Shown: one piece after another, positions 7,196 to 15,466 of the stretch
Numbering within the stretch: the stretch's first letter is position 1
Layout of the letters: every line of letters starts with the position of its first letter
Assembly (NCBI GenBank): GCA_905480215.1
Contig: CAJQPL010000008.1
Location: 1 to 48,086, forward strand
Reading direction: 5' to 3'
Length of the DNA stretch: 48,086 nt
DNA from: an uncultured Woeseiaceae bacterium
GTDB taxonomy: Bacteria > Pseudomonadota > Gammaproteobacteria > Steroidobacterales > Woeseiaceae
Notes under the pieces: generated by a model
What the model was told of the DNA's origin: nothing
Database searches by the model: none
Seen by the model: the letters and a program-made list of their open reading frames with translations, nothing else
Translations under genes and position numbers: made by a program

Positions 7196-8107
7196 TCAAC
7201 GCGTCGCGCCGTAGAGCGTCATCGCGGCGATGATCACCGCCCAAATCAAGAGCTCCCGAAACACAAGCTTGTTTGCAGCGGTTGCACCGCGGATACCGCG
7301 CTCGGTGATCGTTTCATCAGGGAGGTCTTGCAAGGCCAGGGCTGCAACACCGACCCGCGCCAACAAATTCTCGCTATGCTCGGAGATGGATGCGCTGCGC
7401 TCTCCATTCGACGCACGCAGTTCCGCAATAGCATGCTCTGCGTGACCGGCAGTTGTATAGCCTAGTGCAGTCAGACGCGCCGGAATCCACGCCAGCAATC
7501 CGTGTACCAGTTCCGCTGCATCGCGAATTCTCGCGGTGCTACCGTCGCTCTCTTCATCGCGGGCGGCCGAGAACACCGCGCGACGCCGAATCAGGTCGGT
7601 AACACGATACGCCCAGGCCGCAAGCGGACCGAGGACGACGAACCAAAAAATTACTGCAAATAGTCGGTTATTGGCCTGCACGCAAACGGCCGCTTCAACG
7701 CGATTAATGCGCTCCCGCGAATCGGCCGGCACTTCCGCCTCTATAATCGCTTTCGCCGCGCTCTGAATTTGCTCCTCGTCTTCGGATTCAAGCGCTTTGC
7801 AATACTCGCCAACTTCTTCTCCAATATCCTTCGGACCGATCGAAAACATCAAGACGAAAATCGCAAGAATCAAATAGGTAAAGCCCTGCAAAGTTTCGCC
7901 GAGACTGAAAATGATAGCGAACACCGGCAAAACGAGCAGTACGACAAGGGTGACCACTGGAATCAGAGCCGGCCAATTGCCGAGACGTGTCGCCTGGCTA
8001 AATCCCGCATCAATAATTCGGTCGAGCCAGCGCAAGCGCCGCCAGTGAAACAGATGCGTTGCTAGTCTTTCAACAGCCAGGCCAATGAGTAGAGCAATCA
8101 GGTTCAT
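7196..8107 (-). CDS. ampE: AmpE-like inner-membrane protein
   Basis: This 303-residue polytopic membrane protein has hydrophobic segments at about 2-16, 46-70, 73-92, 149-169 and 285-301. The stretch CVQANNRLFAVIFWFVVLGPLAAW is the hallmark of AmpE, a relative of CobD/CbiB. AmpE is known from the ampDE operon as a modulator of beta-lactamase induction; its biochemical role is unclear. Its start overlaps the ampD stop by four bases, as in other ampDE operons. No ampC or ampR lies in the window, so here it may only serve peptidoglycan recycling. Confidence 0.9.
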   Translation of the reverse strand: MNLIALLIGLAVERLATHLFHWRRLRWLDRIIDAGFSQATRLGNWPALIPVVTLVVLLVLPVFAIIFSLGETLQGFTYLILAIFVLMFSIGPKDIGEEVGEYCKALESEDEEQIQSAAKAIIEAEVPADSRERINRVEAAVCVQANNRLFAVIFWFVVLGPLAAWAYRVTDLIRRRAVFSAARDEESDGSTARIRDAAELVHGLLAWIPARLTALGYTTAGHAEHAIAELRASNGERSASISEHSENLLARVGVAALALQDLPDETITERGIRGATAANKLVFRELLIWAVIIAAMTLYGATR

Positions 8108-8697
8108 GTATTCTCAGTCTCGATTTGTTTCTCCAGTGCATCATACAAGCGCAGCCAGTCGAAAGCAGGGCCTGGATCGGTCTTACGCCCCGGAGCGACA
8201 TCACAATGACCGGCTACCTGGCGCCCTGATATGCGCGGATAGGCCAGCGTCAAAGCCTCCAGGACCGCCGGCAAGACCTGGTATTGACGCTCGTCGTAGG
8301 ATATCTCGTCCTCACCTTCCAGCTCGATTCCGATGGAAAAGTCGTTGCAGCGCGCTCGGCCCCGAAAGCAAGACTCACCCGCATGCCATGCGCGCTCTGA
8401 GAAAGGAACAAATTGCACCAGCTCCCCATCGCGGCGAATCAACAAATGCGCTGAAACCTGCATGCCGCGAATCCCGCTGAAATATGGGTGGGCATCCCAG
8501 TCGAGCTGATTCTGGAATAGCGCTTCGATTTCACCGCCACCGAATTCGCCCGGCGGCAAGCTAATACCATGCAGAATAACGAGGTCCGGCGTGGCATCCG
8601 TTGGACGGGCGTCTCGATTTGGGCTCAGACAAAGTCGCGCCGGCGTTATCAACCCGGTTTCGGCATCGACCGTATATTCGGCTGTATAATCGTTCAT
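8104..8697 (-). CDS. ampD: 1,6-anhydro-N-acetylmuramyl-L-alanine amidase AmpD
   Basis: AmpD is the cytoplasmic zinc amidase that removes the peptide from anhydromuropeptides during cell-wall recycling, so lowering the inducers of ampC. The Amidase_2 zinc ligands are the His in VILHGIS, the His in VAGHCDVAP and the Asp in GRKTDPGP. The catalytic Glu lies in IGIELEG. The frame can be extended to an ATG at 8715, but the start at 8697 (MNDYTAEYTVDAETGLI) fits the family N-terminus better and leaves 30 bases to the divergent rsmE gene. The longer form would leave only 12. Confidence 0.93.
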   Translation of the reverse strand: MNDYTAEYTVDAETGLITPARLCLSPNRDARPTDATPDLVILHGISLPPGEFGGGEIEALFQNQLDWDAHPYFSGIRGMQVSAHLLIRRDGELVQFVPFSERAWHAGESCFRGRARCNDFSIGIELEGEDEISYDERQYQVLPAVLEALTLAYPRISGRQVAGHCDVAPGRKTDPGPAFDWLRLYDALEKQIETENT

Positions 8698-8727
8698 TAG
8701 AATTGATTCAGGCATGCTTTTGAGATC

Positions 8728-9462
8728 ATGAATACGAGGCTATTTGTTTCCGGCGCATTGATCAACGCTTCCGAATTTGAGCTGGTCGGTGACCGAGCTC
8801 GATATTTGAGCAAAGTCCTACGCGCTCGCGTCGGTGATGAACTCACGATCTTCAACGGCGAAGGACTCGCGTGGCCGGCCACAATTCGGATTCTTGCGAA
8901 AAACAGTGTCACCCTAAGCCTCGGCGAAGGTACAGACGCGGGAACGGAATCCGCACTAAAGATTCATCTTGTGCAAGGCGTCTCGCGCGGCGAGCGTATG
9001 GATTTCGTCGTACAAAAAGCAACCGAACTCGGCGTCAATCGCATTACCCCCGTATTAACAGAGTACGCAATGGTAAAGCTGAATGGTGATCGCGCGGAGA
9101 AACGTCGTGATCACTGGCAAAAAATCACTGCGAGTGCCTGTGAACAAAGTGGGCGCACTCGCTTGCCGTTAATCGACGCTCCTGTGACGCTGAAGAATTG
9201 GTTTGGAAACAAGCCAGAGCAAGCGGATGCCGAGCTCATTCTCGTACCCGGCGCAAAACTACCGCTGACTCAAGTCGCCGCGACTGCGAACACGGTCTGT
9301 ATTCTGATCGGACCGGAGGGCGGGTTTAGCGACATCGAGTACGGCGATGCCCAGGCTGCCGGATTCACTGCAGTTTCTCTCGGCCCAAGAGTATTGCGAA
9401 CGGAATCTGCGGCACTCGCAGCGCTCGCGGTCATGCAATCATTGTGGGGAGACTTTGGCTAG
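8728..9462 (+). CDS. rsmE: 16S rRNA (uracil(1498)-N(3))-methyltransferase
   Basis: RsmE methylates N3 of U1498 in 16S rRNA within the 30S subunit, using S-adenosylmethionine. This 244-residue SPOUT-family enzyme shows the N-terminal PUA-like part (RARYLSKVLR), the central VQKATELGVNRITP segment, and the C-terminal knot with LIGPEGGFS and LGPRVLRTESAA, which bind the cofactor. The length is normal. It is divergent from ampD across a very short gap, so its promoter must overlap the 5' part of ampD. Downstream it converges on chpC after about 28 bases. Confidence 0.96.
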   Translation: MNTRLFVSGALINASEFELVGDRARYLSKVLRARVGDELTIFNGEGLAWPATIRILAKNSVTLSLGEGTDAGTESALKIHLVQGVSRGERMDFVVQKATELGVNRITPVLTEYAMVKLNGDRAEKRRDHWQKITASACEQSGRTRLPLIDAPVTLKNWFGNKPEQADAELILVPGAKLPLTQVAATANTVCILIGPEGGFSDIEYGDAQAAGFTAVSLGPRVLRTESAALAALAVMQSLWGDFG

Positions 9463-9490
9463 TAGCGGACTGCTCGAGCCATTTGGAAAT

Positions 9491-9961
9491 TTAGGCTTGA
9501 AGAGCTTCGGTTGCCAGCATCGACTCGATCTGCTCGAGATTTGGAATCATCGGAAATTCGTTGATCATCCGAACCCGGCATAACACCGGCGCTTCTTCTG
9601 GCCAGCCATCTTTGGCTTCCAGCTTGAGAACATCCCGGTTGACGCGCACCAACTGCGGAAATCCTTGCGTCAATACGCCGAAGAAGCCCGACTTCAATTG
9701 TCCGGTACTGCCATGAAATACGACGACCCGGGTGCGTCCGGTGACGATTGGAACTTCCTTGCTAAGCGTTCCTTCAAATGAAATCACCGGTAACGGACGA
9801 CCGTTCCAGTTGATCGTTCCCATCATCCAGTTGTGGTCGCCTTCTTTCTGCTCAGCTTGTGTGTAGCGCACCACCTCCGCAACACAGGCTCGCGGTACAA
9901 TCAGTCGGTCTTCCGATAATGGAATCAGCAGGCTATACAGTTCTTCATCAGCGGCACTCAT
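9491..9961 (-). CDS. chpC: CheW-like protein ChpC of the Pil-Chp system
   Basis: This 156-residue single CheW domain is an adaptor that links receptors to the CheA-type kinase. The start (PLSEDRLIVPRACVAEVVRY) and the central WNGRPLPVISFEG are CheW strands. It is the last gene of the minus-strand chemosensory operon and overlaps the chpA stop by four bases. Position and order match chpC of Pseudomonas, where it is thought to connect additional inputs to ChpA. The gene after it is convergent (rsmE), so the operon ends here; no chpD or chpE follows. Confidence 0.88.
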   Translation of the reverse strand: MSAADEELYSLLIPLSEDRLIVPRACVAEVVRYTQAEQKEGDHNWMMGTINWNGRPLPVISFEGTLSKEVPIVTGRTRVVVFHGSTGQLKSGFFGVLTQGFPQLVRVNRDVLKLEAKDGWPEEAPVLCRVRMINEFPMIPNLEQIESMLATEALQA

Positions 9962-12900
9962 GACAGCGCAATACCCCTTTCTTCCAGTTGCCGGCGTATG
10001 GCCTCCAGCAGCTGCGTATCCTGATACGGCTTGCCGAGATAGTCGTTGACACCGAGCTCAATGGCTCGTGCGCGATGCTTATCACCAACACGCGACGTAA
10101 TCATGATGATCGGCACATCTGATATGCGGTCGTCATTGCGTACGTGCGAGGCGAATTCATAGCCATCCATACGCGGCATTTCAATATCCAGCAAAATAAC
10201 GTCCGGCTTTGCGTCCTGCATGACGCTGATCGCATCCAGTCCGTCCTTCGCGGTCACGCACCGCAATCCGTTTCGTTGCAGGAAGCGCTCAGTGACGCGA
10301 CGTACCGTAATCGAGTCATCCACTACCAATACCAGTGGCCGGTCGTCGACCGGCGCCGGCGCTGCTGTCTTTATCTCTACAACCGGCGCACCGCTGCGAG
10401 CAAGCGCGAGGATATCGAGAATAAGCACAATGCTGCCATCACCCAGGATCGTGGCGCCGGATAAACCGCGAATACTCGCAAGCTGCGGCCCTACCGCCTT
10501 AACCACGATCTCGCGACTCGCAAGCATCTCGTCAACCAGTAACGCAGCCGAGAACTCTCCTGCCTGGACCAGGATAACGGGAATGAACGCGTCTTCTTCC
10601 GGCAGCTGTGCCGCTTGCCCGCCCAGATACATACCCAGATGTCGGAATTTATACGCCTGATCTCCGTACTGGTAGCTCGGTTCGCTCTGGCTAAGCAATT
10701 TTTCCAACTCGGCGCGTGGAATTCTTGCCACCCCTTCAACCGTGGGCAGTGGCAGTGCATAGATTTCTTCGCCAGTTCGCACAATCAACGCCTGGGTGAT
10801 CGCGAGCGTAAACGGCAAGCGAACAGTGAAGTTGGTGCCTTGTCCGGTTACGGAACTGATGCGCAAAGAGCCGCCGAGCTTTTTGACTTCGTTGGCAACC
10901 ACATCCATACCAACGCCGCGACCGGCCGTCTGTGTAACAGACGACGCGGTGCTAAACCCAGGTGTCAAAATCAATTGCATGATTTCGTCATCGGTCACTT
11001 TACTGTCAGGTTTTAGCAAATCGAGTTCGTAGGCCTTGCCGCGAATAGCACCTACATCGAGACCCGCGCCGTCGTCGGCTACGTCGATAACCATCTCCGC
11101 ACCTTCGCGGTGCAGTCTGATAGCTATCCGGCCAACCACGGGCTTGCCAGCTTTCTGACGTTCGCTCGGAGATTCAATGCCATGCACAATTGAGTTGCGC
11201 AACATATGCTCAAACGGCGGCAGCATCTTATCGAGAACCTGGCGATCGAGTTCTCCCGAAGCGCCCTCGACCGCGAGTTCTGCGCGCTTACCAGACTCGT
11301 CCGCGGCCTGCCGCACGAGTCGCGTTAAGCGGCCAACATGGCGCTCAAACGGCACCATTCGTGTGCGCATCAAGCCGTCTTGCAACTCGGCGGTTACCCG
11401 CGATTGCTGCACCAACAATCCCTCAGCTTCTGAAGTTACTGACTGCAGTAAGTCCTTTAGGCTGCCCATGTCATTTGCAGACTCTGCCAGAGCACGAGAC
11501 AACTGTTGAATGGTTGAATAGCGATCCAGTTCAAGAGGATCAAAATCACGCGCCGCCACAGTGTCCTGGTGGCTGTGCATTATCTGCGCCTCGGTTTCAT
11601 TCTCGAGTTTTCTGAGCTGTTCGCGCAAGCGCAAAATTGTTTGCTCGAGTTCGTCGACATGGAATTCAAAGTTTGTAACTTGTTGGCTCAGGCGCGAATG
11701 GTAAATACTAATCTCGCCAGCCGCATTGAGCAGATCCTCGAGAAGCTCGGCGTCAATACGCGCAAACTCTTGGCGCGTTTCCGTCCCCCGGATTGGTCTG
11801 ATGTCGGCGGGCGGTTTCGCTAGCGGAATAAGTTCAGGGGCCGGCTCTGGCTCTGGCTCAAATTCGGATTCCGCCTCCGGCTCCGACTGAAGTTCGGATT
11901 CCGGCTCTGGTTCGAATTCCGGCTCTGGCTCTGCTTGAAGTTCGGCTTCGGCTTCGGCTTCGGCTTCGGCTTCAGGCTCAGGATCCGTCTCCGGCACTGG
12001 CTCAAGTTGGGCTTCGGGCTCGGCTTCGAGTTCGAGTTCGAGTTCGGCTTTCGGCTCGTCGTCCTTCGGCAGCTCGGCCAGTTCGTCTGCCAGAGGCGAA
12101 CTGACGATGATCATGCTCACGGCGTCTTCCGGCTCGATCGTGAATTCAGCTGACGGAGCGTCTTCGACCATAGCGTCATCCGCCGCGACTTCGACAGCCG
12201 AGTCATCTGCAACCTCAAAACCGGCATTCGCCTGCTGAATGCGCTGTTCGAGTGCGCTAGATGCTTTCACATGCTTGCCGGCGATCACGCTGTCACGCAT
12301 CAGATGAAGCTCATCAATACTACGTTGCAACAAATCTTCAACGGCCGGCGTCGCCTTGACCCGACCTTCATCCACGGAAATCAGCAAGGTTTCCAGTTCG
12401 TGACTGAGATTGCCCATCGCCGTAATGCCGGCCATGCGCGCACCGCCTTTCAAGGTGTGCAAATGACGCTTCAGTTCGTCCATTGCCGGCTGCGAGCGAT
12501 CCTTGCCCCAACTGATCAGTGCCTGATCAGCCTCCTCAAGCAGCTCCGCCGATTCTTCGGTAAAGATTGCGGCTATCTCGGCGTCAAATTCGGCCTCCTC
12601 AATCTCGTCTGTGGCAAGTTCAACACTCGAAACTGCTACGAGTTCTGGTTCCGACTGCAGCTGTTGTTGTGGCTGTACTTCGGCTCCGACATCGATCGGC
12701 ATCGCAGCATCAGATAGTTTCGCAATGTGTTCAATCAACCCCGTGTAGTCTGCCCTCGCACGATCCGTATTGTTGATATCGCCAACGATGGTTTCAATTG
12801 CACGGCTCGCTGCGCGCAATGCGTCGAGTCCGGCCTTTTGAAAGCCGATCTTGTGATCGTAGATTCGGCGTACAAACCTGTTCAGCGTTGCGGCAACCGC

Positions 12901-15441
12901 GACACCACGTTCCACGTTCGCCATATTCGCGCTGCCGTGAAGCGTATGGCAGGCGCGATGTAACTTGTCAGTGACAACGAACGGCGCTTCGTGCCCTTCG
13001 CATGCCGCGAGATAATCGGTAATAACCTGCAGGTGACCCTTGGTTTCCTTCGAGAAAATATCGTAAAGAACCGGATCCATTTCGAGCGCAAGCTCTTCCT
13101 CTGCAGTTGCCTCAGCAGCTGTTGTCGGAATAGTCAGAATCGCCGCATTCGGATCGCCATCGGCGAAACCGTTGGCGCGAATGATTAACAGGCTGATATC
13201 GGATGTCGGTTCGGTACCAACCTCGAGCTGCTCCACTAGTTCGGGTACTGCTGCTGCGGCTAGCTGGATGAAATCGCTCATCGGTGGTGTTCTCACCAAT
13301 GTCCGATTGATCAATCGATTCAACAAACTCTCTATCGCCCAGGAGAATTCACCGATGCGCTCCGCACCGACCATTCTTCCGCTGCCCTTCAGCGTGTGAA
13401 AAGAGCGACGCACGGTAATCAGTTTTTCCATGTCGTCCGGTGCCGCTGCCCATGCCGGCAAGTTTCTTTTAATTGAAGCGATTTCTTCTTTTGCTTCCTC
13501 AATGAACAACTCAAGAATTTCCGGATCCATATGAATCGCGGTTTCTGAGATCACCGGTAGTGGAATGACTTCAGTGGGCTGCGCCGCACTCGGCGCTGCC
13601 TGCATCGCCTCAGCTGCAAGCTCTTCGACATCGCCGACAAAAAGACTCTGCGTTATCTCGATAGCCGCTGGCTCCGAATCCTCGCGCGCTTCCAGTTCGA
13701 GCAGACGCTCCTCGAGATCTCGCAACACCGTCAGACAGGCTTCCGCATTATCCAGCATGTACCACGGCTCGCTACGCCCGGCTTTCACCGTCTCCATGTA
13801 GTACTCAATGCTGACAATGACGTCCGCGAGTCTGTCCGTTTCTTTCTGATTGAGTATCTTCGGACCGCCTGCGTTAAGCATTGCAGTAACCAGCCGGCCA
13901 ACCCGTTCCACGATCTGCATAGCACGCGTTTTATCGAGTAGCAGCAATCCGGATTTAATGCCCCGGATTAGAGATGGAATACTGTCGAATCCCTGCGACG
14001 CCGTCTCCGACGTAAAGCTCTGACTAATGGTTTCTTTTATTCGCGCGAGATTAATAATGCACTCACGCATAACGGCTGACGTGACCTTCTGGAAATCGCC
14101 GCCGTCATCTTCTTCAGAGTGGACATCAGATTCTGTTGGCGCGGTGAGGCGCACCAATTGTTGATCGAGGCGGTCTTCAACCCGCAACAGCGTCGATGCA
14201 ATGTCGAGAATGACTTGTTCATTCGCCACACCACCACGCTCTACGACTGTTTTCAGGCGCTGTATTTCTCCATCAACATCACCGCGCAACTCGCCAAGGC
14301 CCAACACGCCTAGCGTGTCACCAATTTTCTTTAGAAGCTCGAGTTGCGGCACTAACTCTGACGACTTGTTCATGCCAGTACGAACAAAAATATCGAGAAC
14401 GTCCTTTACCCGACTTAAGTCATCCTTAATCGCCGAGGCGACGGTTTCCATGAGCTTGGCGCTCGGCGCGGACAGCGCATCTCGCGCTCGTTCGACCTGC
14501 TCATCACCGGGGATTAGTTCGGCGAGATTAAAGGCAGCACGCACCTCACTAATGCGAGGTCCCGCGTTGCTAGCACGCGCGACGTAGTACAAAAGATTAT
14601 TCAGCAGATCATCAACCGGATGGGTATCGAAGGCAGCCAGACCCTCGTCGATGACGTATTTAAGCTGCCGATCCGCCTGCCCCAATAAGCGTTTCACAGC
14701 AATCGATGTCTCCAGACCACCGTCCCGCAAAGCTTCAAAAACACTCGATATAACCCACCAAAGCTGGTACATATCGTCGCGCGTGGAGGTATTTTCCAAG
14801 GCAGCAGCGACCTTCGACAGGGTTTCTAGATAGCGCTGGTTGTCACCGCCCTTGATCCACCCAAGCAACGCCAATTGAAACTTCGGTCGTAAACGCTTAG
14901 TTACCAGTATCGGATCTTCTCCGCTGCCGGCACGTGGTGCGTCCTTCTGTTCTGAGCGGCGTGGCGAGAGATTTAGCAGTAACAATGTGCCCTCAGACAA
15001 CAATGGTTCGCCACGAGCCGCGCGCAAGTCATTCAACATCGGCAGCAACACCAGTGCTATGTCGCGGCCGCCACCCATCAGACGTTCAATGTAGACCGGC
15101 AGCTGCACCATCGAACGGGTCAGCGCTTCGAGGCCGTCCTCACGTCCTTTGCCATCGCGCAAGTCGGCGATAAAGCTGCACGTCAGCTCCATTTCTTCAA
15201 CCAGCAGCGCAGCGCCGTAGGTTTCACTCATGCGCAACGCGCCACTTGCCAGATGCAAAAGTTCACCGGCACGTTTTAGCGCAGCCGTTCCACCGCGCCC
15301 ATCAACACAATCTTCGAGTGAGAGATGTGCACTACGAATGGTTTCCATGAGCTCAGCACTGACAATCGACAACGCACTGGCCGCGCCGTTAGCGACATCA
15401 TCGCCAATCATCTGCTCATGAATACCTGAATTGCCCGTCAT
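9958..15441 (-). CDS. chpA: ChpA: hybrid CheA-type histidine kinase with several Hpt domains and a response-regulator domain
   Basis: This 1827-residue central kinase controls type IV pilus extension and retraction. Residues ~1-600 are helical and FimL-like, without a phosphorylatable His that I can recognise. Three Hpt domains follow, with likely phospho-His 682 (HTLKGSG), 832 (HTLHGSA) and 995 (HTLKGGA). Residues ~1132-1203 are a Glu/Pro/Ala-rich acidic linker with hexamer DNA repeats. The kinase core has an N-box around 1405-1422, DDGAG at 1456-1460 and GRGVGMD at 1507-1513. A CheW domain lies at ~1545-1685 and a C-terminal REC domain at ~1702-1822, with D1708/D1709, phospho-acceptor D1752 and K1804. 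ChpA of P. aeruginosa is larger (about 2470 residues) with more phosphotransfer domains. The gene starts 25 bases after pilJ ends and overlaps chpC by four bases. Confidence 0.95.
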   Translation of the reverse strand: MTGNSGIHEQMIGDDVANGAASALSIVSAELMETIRSAHLSLEDCVDGRGGTAALKRAGELLHLASGALRMSETYGAALLVEEMELTCSFIADLRDGKGREDGLEALTRSMVQLPVYIERLMGGGRDIALVLLPMLNDLRAARGEPLLSEGTLLLLNLSPRRSEQKDAPRAGSGEDPILVTKRLRPKFQLALLGWIKGGDNQRYLETLSKVAAALENTSTRDDMYQLWWVISSVFEALRDGGLETSIAVKRLLGQADRQLKYVIDEGLAAFDTHPVDDLLNNLLYYVARASNAGPRISEVRAAFNLAELIPGDEQVERARDALSAPSAKLMETVASAIKDDLSRVKDVLDIFVRTGMNKSSELVPQLELLKKIGDTLGVLGLGELRGDVDGEIQRLKTVVERGGVANEQVILDIASTLLRVEDRLDQQLVRLTAPTESDVHSEEDDGGDFQKVTSAVMRECIINLARIKETISQSFTSETASQGFDSIPSLIRGIKSGLLLLDKTRAMQIVERVGRLVTAMLNAGGPKILNQKETDRLADVIVSIEYYMETVKAGRSEPWYMLDNAEACLTVLRDLEERLLELEAREDSEPAAIEITQSLFVGDVEELAAEAMQAAPSAAQPTEVIPLPVISETAIHMDPEILELFIEEAKEEIASIKRNLPAWAAAPDDMEKLITVRRSFHTLKGSGRMVGAERIGEFSWAIESLLNRLINRTLVRTPPMSDFIQLAAAAVPELVEQLEVGTEPTSDISLLIIRANGFADGDPNAAILTIPTTAAEATAEEELALEMDPVLYDIFSKETKGHLQVITDYLAACEGHEAPFVVTDKLHRACHTLHGSANMANVERGVAVAATLNRFVRRIYDHKIGFQKAGLDALRAASRAIETIVGDINNTDRARADYTGLIEHIAKLSDAAMPIDVGAEVQPQQQLQSEPELVAVSSVELATDEIEEAEFDAEIAAIFTEESAELLEEADQALISWGKDRSQPAMDELKRHLHTLKGGARMAGITAMGNLSHELETLLISVDEGRVKATPAVEDLLQRSIDELHLMRDSVIAGKHVKASSALEQRIQQANAGFEVADDSAVEVAADDAMVEDAPSAEFTIEPEDAVSMIIVSSPLADELAELPKDDEPKAELELELEAEPEAQLEPVPETDPEPEAEAEAEAEAELQAEPEPEFEPEPESELQSEPEAESEFEPEPEPAPELIPLAKPPADIRPIRGTETRQEFARIDAELLEDLLNAAGEISIYHSRLSQQVTNFEFHVDELEQTILRLREQLRKLENETEAQIMHSHQDTVAARDFDPLELDRYSTIQQLSRALAESANDMGSLKDLLQSVTSEAEGLLVQQSRVTAELQDGLMRTRMVPFERHVGRLTRLVRQAADESGKRAELAVEGASGELDRQVLDKMLPPFEHMLRNSIVHGIESPSERQKAGKPVVGRIAIRLHREGAEMVIDVADDGAGLDVGAIRGKAYELDLLKPDSKVTDDEIMQLILTPGFSTASSVTQTAGRGVGMDVVANEVKKLGGSLRISSVTGQGTNFTVRLPFTLAITQALIVRTGEEIYALPLPTVEGVARIPRAELEKLLSQSEPSYQYGDQAYKFRHLGMYLGGQAAQLPEEDAFIPVILVQAGEFSAALLVDEMLASREIVVKAVGPQLASIRGLSGATILGDGSIVLILDILALARSGAPVVEIKTAAPAPVDDRPLVLVVDDSITVRRVTERFLQRNGLRCVTAKDGLDAISVMQDAKPDVILLDIEMPRMDGYEFASHVRNDDRISDVPIIMITSRVGDKHRARAIELGVNDYLGKPYQDTQLLEAIRRQLEERGIALS
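11941..11970. repeat. Hexanucleotide tandem repeat, five perfect copies of TTCGGC, inside chpA
   Basis: Five exact copies of TTCGGC encode alternating Glu and Ala on the minus strand. It sits within a wider region (about 11833-12048) of related, imperfect hexamers encoding Glu-Pro, Glu-Leu and Glu-Ala. Because the unit is six bases, gain or loss of copies changes the linker length by two residues and does not shift the frame. Confidence 0.9.
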
Positions 15442-15466
15442 TTGGTCGCCCGCAGCAGTCGCCTGA

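Noticed and set aside
11935..12153. Plus-strand frame encoding a Phe/Gly-rich repeat protein
   Set aside because: It is the antisense reading of the hexamer-rich acidic linker of chpA; the repeat gives long open frames on both strands and there is no ribosome site.
12271..12717. 148-residue plus-strand frame inside chpA
   Set aside because: It is antisense to the Hpt region of chpA, which is strongly conserved; the antisense protein resembles nothing I know.
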